Source: Falsarthrobacter nasiphocae (GTDB lineage Bacteria > Actinomycetota > Actinomycetes > Actinomycetales > Micrococcaceae). Taken from it: a DNA stretch of 64,000 bases. Of the stretch, positions 7,685-14,613 are shown one piece after another (within the stretch, counting starts at the first letter, position 1; each line of letters opens with the position of its first letter). The stretch covers positions 2,066,965 through 2,130,964 of the forward strand of contig NZ_JAVDUI010000001.1 in the NCBI RefSeq assembly GCF_031456275.1, written 5' to 3'. A program made the position numbers and the translations under genes. The notes under the pieces were generated by a model. That model did no database searches and was not told where the DNA came from. It saw only the letters and a list, made by a program, of their open reading frames with translations.

Positions 7685-9367
7685 ATGGCCGAGTTCATTT
7701 ACACCATGACCCATGCCCGAAAAGCCGTCGGGGACAAAGTCATCCTCGACGACGTGAGCATGTCGTTCTTCCCTGGCGCAAAGATCGGCGTCGTCGGTCC
7801 CAACGGCGCGGGAAAGTCGACGATCCTCAAGATTATGGCAGGGCTTGACACGCCCTCCAACGGCGAGGCTCGACTGAGCCCCGGATACAGCGTCGGCATC
7901 CTCCTTCAGGAGCCGCCGCTCAACGAAGACAAGACCGTGCTCGGCAACGTCCAAGAGGGCGTCGGTGAGATCTACGGCAAGATCCAGCGCTACAACGAGA
8001 TCTCCGAAGAGATGGCCAACCCGGACGCCGACTTCGACTCCCTCATGGAGGAGATGGGCAAGCTCCAGGAAGCCATCGACGCGGCTGACGCGTGGGACAT
8101 CGACAACCAGCTTGAGCAGGCCATGGACGCGCTGCGCTGCCCTCCGGGGGACGCCGACGTCTCGGTTCTCTCCGGTGGTGAACGCCGTCGCGTGGCCCTC
8201 TGCAAGCTCCTCCTCCAGAAGCCGGATCTGCTGCTTCTTGACGAGCCGACCAACCACCTCGACGCCGAGTCCGTCCTGTGGCTTGAGCAGCACCTCGCCA
8301 GCTACCCGGGTGCAGTCCTCGCCGTGACACACGATCGCTACTTCCTCGACCACGTCGCGGAGTGGATCTGTGAAGTGGACCGGGGACGTCTCTACCCGTA
8401 CGAGGGCAACTACTCGACCTACCTCGAGAAGAAGCGGGCCCGCATGGAGGTCCAGGGAAAGAAGGACGCCAAGCTCGCCAAGCGCCTCGCTGAGGAGCTC
8501 GACTGGGTCCGGTCCAACGCCAAGGGGCGCCAGACCAAGTCCAAGGCCCGCCTCGCCCGCTACGAGGAAATGGCCGCGGAGGCCGAGCGCACCCGCAAGC
8601 TGGACTTCGAGGAGATCCAGATCCCGCCGGGTCCGCGCCTTGGATCGCAGGTCATCGAGGCCACGAACCTCAAGAAGGGCTTCGGGGACCGCATCCTCAT
8701 CGACGGCCTCTCCTTCTCGCTGCCCCGCAACGGCATTGTCGGCGTGATCGGCCCCAACGGCGTCGGCAAGTCCACGCTCTTCAAGACCATTGTCGGGCTT
8801 GAGGAACTGGACGGTGGCGAGCTGAAGATCGGCGATTCCGTCAAGATCTCCTACGTTGACCAGAGCCGCGGTGGCATCGACCCTGAGAAGTCCCTCTGGG
8901 AGGTTGTCTCGGACGGGCTGGACTACATCCAGGTCGGCAACGTCGAGATGCCGTCACGCGCCTACGTCTCCGCCTTCGGGTTCAAGGGTCCAGACCAGCA
9001 GAAGAAGGCCGGCGTCCTCTCCGGTGGTGAGCGCAACCGCCTCAACCTGGCGCTGACCCTGAAGCAGGGTGGCAACCTCCTGCTTCTCGATGAGCCCACG
9101 AACGACCTCGACGTGGAGACGCTGAGCTCGCTGGAGAACGCGCTCCTCGACTTCCCCGGCTGCGCCGTCGTCGTCTCTCACGACCGCTGGTTCCTCGACC
9201 GAGTCTCCACGCACATCCTCGCCTACGAGGGCACCGAGGAGGACCCGGCCAAGTGGTACTGGTTCGAGGGCAACTTCGAGGCCTATGAGGAGAACAAGAT
9301 CGAGCGCCTCGGCCCGGATGCGGCCAAGCCGCACCGTGTCACGCACCGCCGCCTGACGCGCGACTAG
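7685..9367 (+). CDS. ettA: Energy-dependent translational throttle EttA (ABC-F ATPase)
   Basis: 560 residues with two soluble ABC domains and no membrane segments, as in ABC-F proteins. Domain 1 has Walker A GPNGAGKST, signature LSGGERRR and Walker B LLLLDEPTNHLD. Domain 2 repeats these as GPNGVGKST, LSGGERNR and LLLLDEPTNDLD. The charged arm and linker between them are the P-site tRNA-interaction region. EttA binds the ribosomal E site and gates the first peptide bond according to ATP level. The start MAEFIYTM is the family consensus; an in-frame GTG at 7676 has better spacing from AGAGGA and would add three residues. Confidence 0.95.
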   Translation: MAEFIYTMTHARKAVGDKVILDDVSMSFFPGAKIGVVGPNGAGKSTILKIMAGLDTPSNGEARLSPGYSVGILLQEPPLNEDKTVLGNVQEGVGEIYGKIQRYNEISEEMANPDADFDSLMEEMGKLQEAIDAADAWDIDNQLEQAMDALRCPPGDADVSVLSGGERRRVALCKLLLQKPDLLLLDEPTNHLDAESVLWLEQHLASYPGAVLAVTHDRYFLDHVAEWICEVDRGRLYPYEGNYSTYLEKKRARMEVQGKKDAKLAKRLAEELDWVRSNAKGRQTKSKARLARYEEMAAEAERTRKLDFEEIQIPPGPRLGSQVIEATNLKKGFGDRILIDGLSFSLPRNGIVGVIGPNGVGKSTLFKTIVGLEELDGGELKIGDSVKISYVDQSRGGIDPEKSLWEVVSDGLDYIQVGNVEMPSRAYVSAFGFKGPDQQKKAGVLSGGERNRLNLALTLKQGGNLLLLDEPTNDLDVETLSSLENALLDFPGCAVVVSHDRWFLDRVSTHILAYEGTEEDPAKWYWFEGNFEAYEENKIERLGPDAAKPHRVTHRRLTRD

Positions 9368-9390
9368 CCCTCCTCCTCACTCGCACAGAC

Positions 9391-9424
9391 AAGGCCGCGG
9401 CCCCGTTTCGGGAGCCGCGGCCTT
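9391..9424. terminator. Hairpin terminator between ettA and tesB
   Basis: A 10-bp perfect stem (9391-9400 with 9415-9424) just past the ettA stop. The arms begin with AA and end with TT, so it could serve both converging genes. Confidence 0.65.
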
Positions 9425-9440
9425 GGTGCATGTGAGCCGA

Positions 9441-9585
9441 GATCGGCGGGCACGGGACGGAGGTCCGGAGATCGGCGGGCACGGGACGGAAGTCCGGAGA
9501 TCGGCGGGCACGGGACGGAGGTCCGGAGATCGGCGGGCGCGGGACGGAGGTCCGGAGATCGGCGGGCACGGGACGGAGGTCCGGA
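9441..9585. repeat. Five tandem copies of a 29-bp repeat
   Basis: Five head-to-tail units (9441, 9470, 9499, 9528, 9557) of exactly 29 bp, each beginning GATCGGCGGGC and ending GGTCCGGA, with single-base changes only in unit 2 (A for G) and unit 4 (G for A). There are no spacers. The period is not a multiple of three, so a reading frame across it would change frame with each unit. It lies in the convergent gap between ettA and tesB. Confidence 0.95.
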
Positions 9586-9645
9586 GACGTCCCGCACTCG
9601 TCGGCGGTGGCTGACAGGTTACGCCGCCACAGTGGTGGGCGATTG

Positions 9646-10572
9646 CTACCGTGCGCCCTCCATGACGTCCTGAGGCACCCGGACCATGCCCTCCTGGCTG
9701 GCCGTTGCCACGAGCTGGCCGGCCCGGTTGTAGATCCGCCCGATCCCAAGCCCCCTGGCACCGGATGCGGAGGGGGAGTGCTGCACGTAGAGAAGCCACT
9801 CGTCCGCGCGGACGGGGCGGTGGAACCACATGGCGTGGTCAAGGCTTGCGATGCTCATGCCCTCGTTGGCCCACGTGAGCCCGTGCCGCCGGAGGATCGG
9901 CTCAAGGAGCGTGAAGTCGCTCGCGTAAGCGAGGGCGGCCCGCTGGAGGGGCTCGTCGCCCTCGAAGCTTGTGAAGGTTTTCATCCACACGGCGTTGTCG
10001 GCTGTGGCTGGGGAGGGTGCGCCCGGCAGGTAGAGGGGGGCCTCAACGTGGCGGATGTCGAAGGGCCGCAATTCGGCGATGTACCGCGCCGCAGGGTGGT
10101 CGATCCCCGTGAGCAGTTGCGCGGCCGTCGGCAGCGACTCGGGGTCGGGAATGCCGGAGGGCATGGGGTCTGCGTGGTCCAGGCCCTCATCCCAGTCTTG
10201 GAAGGACGTCATCATGGAGAGGATGGTCCGCCCGTGCTGGTAGGCGTGGACGCGGCGCGCCGAGAACGATCGCCCGTCTCGCAGCTTCTCGACGCCGAAC
10301 TCGATGGGCTCGTGAGCGTCCCCGCCCCGCAGGAAGTATGCGTGGAGCGAGTGGACGAACCGGCCGTTGGGGACCGTCTGGTTGGCGGCGACGAGAGCCT
10401 GCCCCAGGACCTGTCCGCCGAAGACGCGCTTGCCGGCGTTGGGGACCACGGGGCCCAGGAACATCTCCTCGTCGTGCCGCGTCTCGTTAAGGGAGCTGAC
10501 CTCCATGAGCTGCCGGAGAATCTCCGTGGGGTCCTGGGCGGTGGGCTGGGCGGCGTCTGGGCTGTGATTCAC
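9646..10572 (-). CDS. tesB: Acyl-CoA thioesterase II
   Basis: 308 residues, the usual TesB length, built of two hotdog domains. N-terminal landmarks are RVFGGQVLGQALVAA and HSLHAYFLRGG. C-terminal landmarks are SIASLDHAMWFHRP and GRIYNRAGQLVATASQEG, which contain the expected catalytic Asp and Gln. It hydrolyses medium- and long-chain acyl-CoA to free acid and CoA in the cytoplasm. The start is GTG. It is read divergently from a second thioesterase, with 61 bases between the two starts, so the pair probably shares control. Confidence 0.93.
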   Translation of the reverse strand: MNHSPDAAQPTAQDPTEILRQLMEVSSLNETRHDEEMFLGPVVPNAGKRVFGGQVLGQALVAANQTVPNGRFVHSLHAYFLRGGDAHEPIEFGVEKLRDGRSFSARRVHAYQHGRTILSMMTSFQDWDEGLDHADPMPSGIPDPESLPTAAQLLTGIDHPAARYIAELRPFDIRHVEAPLYLPGAPSPATADNAVWMKTFTSFEGDEPLQRAALAYASDFTLLEPILRRHGLTWANEGMSIASLDHAMWFHRPVRADEWLLYVQHSPSASGARGLGIGRIYNRAGQLVATASQEGMVRVPQDVMEGAR

Positions 10573-10633
10573 CCGCCTAGTCTATCGAGCACGGCTGGGG
10601 CTGGAGGTTCTGCGCGGCGCTAGGCTGGGAGGC

Positions 10634-11104
10634 ATGCACACGGTGAGCCTGCAGATGCGGTGGGGCGACCTCGACCAGTATCGTCACGTCAACAATGTCC
10701 GCTACGTCCAGTACCTGGAAGATGCGCGCGTGCGCCTCATGCACCAGCCGATCTCCGATTTTGCCCCGGATCACCCGCGCGGCGGGGACACTCTGTGGGA
10801 TCTGATCGGCCCGGGCAAGCTCGCGTTCATCGCGCGCCAGGAGATCGAGTACCGCGAGGCGACGGGCTACTCGACCGAACCCCTCGAGGTCAGGATCGGC
10901 GTCAGCTCCCTCGGCGCCTCGAGCTTCGACTACGCGTGCGAGATCCTCTCCGAAGGGCGCCTGAAGGTCGTGGCGGAGGTGAGCGTCGTCCTCGTCGATG
11001 AGGGGACGGGCCGCCCCGTGCGCCTGCCGGAGGCCCTCCGCGACGCGCTCGCCGCCCTCTCCTGCCCGCCGGTGTCCTTGCGCCGTCGGCGCGGCGCTTC
11101 GTGA
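10634..11104 (+). CDS. 4-hydroxybenzoyl-CoA-type (hotdog) acyl-CoA thioesterase
   Basis: 156 residues, single hotdog fold. The N-terminal MRWGDLDQYRHVNNVRYVQYLED is the YbgC/FadM-type signature, with the catalytic Asp in GDLD and the HVNN turn (motif described in pieces: MRWGDLDQYR, HVNNVRY, VQYLED). The body ends in a basic C-terminal tail. It probably cleaves acyl-CoA; the substrate cannot be told from sequence. A possible -10 (TAGGCT) lies 7 bases before the ATG, overlapping a GGGAGG ribosome-site-like stretch. The last four bases overlap the next gene (GTGA). Confidence 0.9.
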   Translation: MHTVSLQMRWGDLDQYRHVNNVRYVQYLEDARVRLMHQPISDFAPDHPRGGDTLWDLIGPGKLAFIARQEIEYREATGYSTEPLEVRIGVSSLGASSFDYACEILSEGRLKVVAEVSVVLVDEGTGRPVRLPEALRDALAALSCPPVSLRRRRGAS

Positions 11105-11889
11105 GCGCGGCTCCTCGCATCCACTTGGGGGATGCGCAGACGGCCTCGGATGTCGCCACCTTCGTGCGTCGTGCGCGTGCGGTGGACGACGACGGTGCCC
11201 GCTTGACGGTGACTCCGCTGGCCGGGGACGCCGGGGCGCGTCTGGATGTGACCGTCCCGGTCTTGACTCGAGCGGGGCTCCTGGACACGGGGCCCGAGGT
11301 GTTCGGAGTGCGTTCGTGGTCAATCCGCTCTGCGGATCCCGTGGACGCTGTCTACGACCATGCCGCTCTCCTGGACCGCCTGGAACGCGGGGATGGGACT
11401 GAGTGGCCGGTGCCGCCGAGCGAAGTCCACAAGGCGTGGGCTGGGCAGAGCATTCCCCGCTCGGGCTGGGCGGAGGCGGGTGTCCTTGACGGGTCTGCAC
11501 TCCGCGAGGGTGAGCGCGCGGGTAGCCAGGAGATCGCTGATGCGCTCCCTTCAGACCCGGGCCAGGCCATGCTGCGGCAGGCCCGGCGCGCCGTGTGGGG
11601 CCGGCCCGAGTCGTCGTTGGGCGGGCTGCCGCTGGGCGTGGGGTTCGCAGCTGTCCGCTTGGGATTCGTGGGGCGCGGACCGGAAGGCCTTGAGCCCCGC
11701 GAGGGGGTCCGGCCTGGCCTGGGCGCCCAGCCCGGCGGTGCCGCGGGGGCGGATGGCCCGCAGCATGGTCAGGCGGCTGCTGCTGCCTCACTGGACCGGG
11801 TCCGGGTGTTTCAGCAGGGCGGGCTCGTGTTGGTGGCGATGCGTTTCGGCGTGGTCGTCGTCAGGCTCGCAGGCGCCGAGGCCTCCTGA
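11101..11889 (+). CDS. Conserved-looking hypothetical protein coupled to a thioesterase
   Basis: 262 residues from a GTG overlapping the thioesterase stop, which implies translational coupling. There is no signal peptide or clear membrane segment. The first 100 residues look structured, with alternating hydrophobics. The middle (about 115-230) is Ala/Gly/Arg-rich low complexity, and a short hydrophobic strand (RVFQQGGLVLVAMRFGVVVV in part) closes the protein. I do not recognise a family. Its 3' end overlaps the convergent tenA gene by 29 bases, which is real crowding or a sign that the C-terminus is not under strong selection. Confidence 0.7.
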   Translation: MSAAPRIHLGDAQTASDVATFVRRARAVDDDGARLTVTPLAGDAGARLDVTVPVLTRAGLLDTGPEVFGVRSWSIRSADPVDAVYDHAALLDRLERGDGTEWPVPPSEVHKAWAGQSIPRSGWAEAGVLDGSALREGERAGSQEIADALPSDPGQAMLRQARRAVWGRPESSLGGLPLGVGFAAVRLGFVGRGPEGLEPREGVRPGLGAQPGGAAGADGPQHGQAAAAASLDRVRVFQQGGLVLVAMRFGVVVVRLAGAEAS

Positions 11890-12589
11890 CGGTCCCGGAC
11901 GGCTCGGGACCCGAGGCCGCCCGCCGGGCCGCGGTGAGCGGGTGTGCGTAGGCGTCGTCGAAGAAGTCCCGTTCCAGGGCGATGGCGCGCCCGAAGAAGT
12001 CCGCAGCGACGGACTCCTCGCCGGGGCCCACGCGGTCCAGCTCTGCCCGGAGGAACGCGACGCGCTCCCGGAATTCAGGCCCGTCGTGGAGGTCAACCCA
12101 TTCGGCGTGGACGAAGTCCTGGGGGAGTGTGGCCGGCGCAGTGCGGGCCCAGGAGAGGTAGGACCATTCCGCGACAACGAGCACAGCAAGGATCGCGGCG
12201 TAGTTCTGGCTGGCCACGGCCTCCCGCATGAGCGCCAGGAAGCCGGCCGTCGCGGGGCTGTCCGGGGTCTCGGCCCGGAGCGGCTCGTCGGCCCCGAGGG
12301 CCTCGAAGCAGCGCAGGAAGTACGTGTTCTCGTCCCCGGCCACCTCGCCGGCCACGCGGGCGAGCGTGATGCGCGCGTCTGTCGAGTCCGCTGCGCAGAT
12401 CGCGGCACCGAGCAGGCGGATGAAGTCGTCGAAGAACCGGTAGTCCTGGACGAGGTACCCCGCCATGACAGTGTCCGGCACGGAGCCGGCGAAGAGCTCC
12501 CGGACAAAGCGATGCCGTACGACCGCGTCCCAGGTCTCCGCGTGCGCGTGGCGCAGGGCGTCGGTGAAGCGCGGTTGCGTGTCAGTCAC
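11861..12589 (-). CDS. tenA: TenA-family (thiaminase II-like) protein, Cys-less type
   Basis: 242 residues. TenA landmarks are YLVQDYRFFDDF (the Asp of QDY binds the pyrimidine in the family) and the all-helical body. The nucleophilic cysteine of classic TenA is absent: the corresponding segment reads LVVAEWSYLSWA, with Glu141, so this belongs to the TenA_E branch that salvages pyrimidine breakdown products of thiamine. The GTG start overlaps the stop of the globin gene by four bases. An Arg-rich tail of about 20 residues is probably disordered. It is the last gene of a four-gene minus-strand operon. Confidence 0.88.
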   Translation of the reverse strand: MTDTQPRFTDALRHAHAETWDAVVRHRFVRELFAGSVPDTVMAGYLVQDYRFFDDFIRLLGAAICAADSTDARITLARVAGEVAGDENTYFLRCFEALGADEPLRAETPDSPATAGFLALMREAVASQNYAAILAVLVVAEWSYLSWARTAPATLPQDFVHAEWVDLHDGPEFRERVAFLRAELDRVGPGEESVAADFFGRAIALERDFFDDAYAHPLTAARRAASGPEPSGTVRRPRRLRA

Positions 12590-13065
12590 CGCCGGTCACC
12601 TCCGGGCGCGTTGAGGAGTGAGTGGGCGGCGCGGTCCATGTAGTCCCAGAGGGTGGCTTCGTGGAGGGGGGAGAGGCTGAGGGAGTCCACGGCGGCCCGC
12701 ATGTACTTCAGCCAGGTGTCGCGGGCCCATTCGTCGATGACGAAGGGCGCGTGTCGCATGCGCAGGCGGGGGTGTCCGCGCTCCTCGGAGTAGGTTGTGG
12801 GGCCGCCCCAGTACTGCTCGAGGAACATGAGGAGTCGGCGCTTGGCGGGGGCCAGGTCCTCCTCGGGGTAGAGGGCGCGGAAGTCGGGGTCCTCCTCCAC
12901 ATGCCCGTAGAAGACGTCGACAAGCTTGACGAAGGTCTCGTGCCCGCCGACCTGTTCGTAGAAGGTCGTCTCGGCGGGGCCTCGCCGGACGGGCTTGGCG
13001 GTGGTCAGGCTGAGCCCCTGGTGGCCTGAGGGCGGCGGCGGGCCGATGGGCGCATCGGTGGTCAT
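12586..13065 (-). CDS. glbO: Group II truncated haemoglobin (HbO-like)
   Basis: 159 residues. A Pro-rich 30-residue extension precedes the 2-on-2 globin domain. Landmarks are FYEQVGG at the A/B helices, QYWGGP, and MRHAPF, whose His is the proximal (F8) haem ligand; a Trp in DTWLKYM fits WG8 of group II. Actinobacterial HbO proteins bind O2, handle NO or peroxide and interact with the membrane respiratory chain. It starts at ATG after GGAG and overlaps the MscS stop by four bases (ATGA), so it is translationally coupled. Confidence 0.93.
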   Translation of the reverse strand: MTTDAPIGPPPPSGHQGLSLTTAKPVRRGPAETTFYEQVGGHETFVKLVDVFYGHVEEDPDFRALYPEEDLAPAKRRLLMFLEQYWGGPTTYSEERGHPRLRMRHAPFVIDEWARDTWLKYMRAAVDSLSLSPLHEATLWDYMDRAAHSLLNAPGGDRR

Positions 13066-13910
13066 TCTGTCTCCTTCTGTGCAGGGGCCTGGTGGCGGGT
13101 CTTCGCGTCGGCGGAGGGGCCGACGGCGGCTTGCGCGTCGCTCGCCGCCGCCGTTGGGCGAGGCGCCGGGTTGTGGTCAGGGTCCCCGACGCGCGTGATG
13201 CGGGTCGTGGCGGCGGTCGGGGCGTCAGAGGCTGGCGTCGCGGGCGCAGAGGCCTCCGCGTGGGACCCCGTGCGCGCCTCCTGGAGGGGCAGGGAGGTCG
13301 TCGTGACGCCTTGAGAGTGGTTGGCGACGCGCAGGATCTCTCCGTTGCGCAGGTACCAGACGGCGCCGTCCTCGGACTCCACGGTGGTGATGCGCAGCGA
13401 CATGGCGCGCACCCGTCCCTTGACCTCGCTCGTCTCGATGAGGTCCCCGATGCCGAACTGGTCCTCCACGGTGATGAAGATGCCGGCGAGGTAGTCCCGG
13501 AAGACCTGCTGGAAGCCGAACGCCACGGCGATGCCGACGATGCCGACGCTCGTCAGGAGCGGACCGGCCGGGAAGCCCCACACGTCGAGGAGCATGAGCA
13601 CGGCCACGACGCTGACGACAATGGTCAGCGCGTTGTTGAGCAGGGACGCCACCGTGTCGGTGCGGCGCTCTCGGCGCACGGCGGAGCGCGACGGCACGGT
13701 GCCCGCCCGTCCCTTCGAGCCGACCAGCCGAACCAGCCCCGGGGCCTCAGCCACCATGGACAGCATCCGCCGAATGAGGACCCGCCCGGCCAGGAGGACG
13801 GCGAGCGAGCCCAGGATGATCAGCGCGGACTTCCACAGCCCTCCGGCGACGGTGTGGGCGGGTGCGGCCACCGCGACGGCGGCGAGCTCGGTGAGGGCAA
13901 CGGGGTTCAT
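13062..13910 (-). CDS. mscS: Small-conductance mechanosensitive channel (MscS family)
   Basis: 282 residues from ATG 13910, which follows AGGAGG and overlaps the OsmC stop (TGATG). Membrane segments lie near 25-48 and 90-112, and the pore-lining TM3 follows (SVGIVGIAVAFGFQ, then Q-x-F-RDYLAGI). The beta domain (VEDQFGIGDLIE, VKGRV, LRITTVESEDG, WYLRNGEILRV) is complete. The C-terminal 70 residues are Ala/Pro/Thr-rich and disordered. It releases solutes on hypo-osmotic shock. The upstream neighbour is an OsmC-type gene, so this looks like an osmotic/redox stress operon. Confidence 0.92.
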   Translation of the reverse strand: MNPVALTELAAVAVAAPAHTVAGGLWKSALIILGSLAVLLAGRVLIRRMLSMVAEAPGLVRLVGSKGRAGTVPSRSAVRRERRTDTVASLLNNALTIVVSVVAVLMLLDVWGFPAGPLLTSVGIVGIAVAFGFQQVFRDYLAGIFITVEDQFGIGDLIETSEVKGRVRAMSLRITTVESEDGAVWYLRNGEILRVANHSQGVTTTSLPLQEARTGSHAEASAPATPASDAPTAATTRITRVGDPDHNPAPRPTAAASDAQAAVGPSADAKTRHQAPAQKETE

Positions 13911-14374
13911 CAAGCCTCCTGGGAGATGTCAGTGGTGACCGGGAAGTTCACGCTCCGCGCGATGAAGCAAGCAGCGTGCGCCCGCTCGTGCAGCGCCTGG
14001 AGGGTCTCCGCGCGGACCGGCTCGGCGGTCGTCACCCGGGGCCTCAGGGTGGCGCTCTCGAACTGCCCGGAGTGGTCGGGGTTGAGCCGCAGGATGCCCT
14101 CGGCCGTGTCCTCGTAGGCCGTGACGGTGACCCCCTCCTTCACTGCCTCGTGCAGGAACGCGAGCATGTGGCACGAGGAGAGCGCGGAGAGGAGCATGAG
14201 CTCCGGATTCCAGCGGTCCGCACTGCCGCGGAACGGGGTGTCCGCGGAGACGGCGAGCGCCCCCGGCCCCTCAGCAGACGCGACATGATCCCGGCTGTAG
14301 GCACGGTATCCGGACGTCCCGGCCTCAGAGGACCATTCGGTGCGGACGCGGTAGGAATGCGCGGTCAAGTCCAT
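13910..14374 (-). CDS. OsmC-family peroxiredoxin
   Basis: 154 residues with the OsmC/Ohr fold. Two redox cysteines sit in the expected places: SSCHMLAFLHEA in the central helix and AACFIARSV near the C-terminus. Arg residues for peroxide binding are present. The product reduces organic hydroperoxides with thiol partners. It is the first gene of the minus-strand operon OsmC-MscS-globin-TenA, all joined by 1-4 base overlaps. A -10-like TACAAT ends six bases before the ATG, so the mRNA is probably leaderless. Confidence 0.9.
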   Translation of the reverse strand: MDLTAHSYRVRTEWSSEAGTSGYRAYSRDHVASAEGPGALAVSADTPFRGSADRWNPELMLLSALSSCHMLAFLHEAVKEGVTVTAYEDTAEGILRLNPDHSGQFESATLRPRVTTAEPVRAETLQALHERAHAACFIARSVNFPVTTDISQEA

Positions 14375-14380
14375 GTCGCC

Positions 14381-14386
14381 ATTGTA
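14381..14386 (-). promoter_or_regulatory. -10 box giving a probable leaderless OsmC operon transcript
   Basis: On the minus strand TACAAT is separated by six bases from the ATG of the OsmC gene, so transcription would begin at or next to the A of ATG. No good -35 is visible 17 bases upstream. Leaderless mRNAs are common in actinobacteria. Confidence 0.5.
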
Positions 14387-14490
14387 TTTGGGTCAGCTCT
14401 GGGATCCCTGGGCACCGAACTCGCCTCGGAACGCCCCCGCCTCACCATGACGACGACGCCTGCCGCCGGCCTCAGCCCCCGCGGGCACGG

Positions 14491-14526
14491 GACAGGCCCC
14501 GTGGCCGAGCGCCGCCGGGGCCTGTC
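14491..14526 (-). terminator. Hairpin downstream of pepN
   Basis: A perfect 10-bp stem (14491-14500 with 14517-14526) around a 16-base loop, about 90 bases past the pepN stop. No T-run. The 239-base gap 14375-14613 shows nothing else beyond the OsmC promoter. Confidence 0.55.
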
Positions 14527-14613
14527 GCTGTTCGGGTCCGCGTCCGCCGTCGTCCGCCCACCCCCGATGAACGAAGGGGTGAGGCGAGAGGATCAGCCGC
14601 CGGGCCGCGAGGG

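Noticed and set aside
9441-9585. CRISPR array
   Set aside because: The 29-bp units abut directly; there are no spacers and no cas genes in the window.
11788-12643. Arg/Pro-rich frames overlapping tenA on both strands
   Set aside because: They overlap a complete TenA domain and have no recognisable motif.
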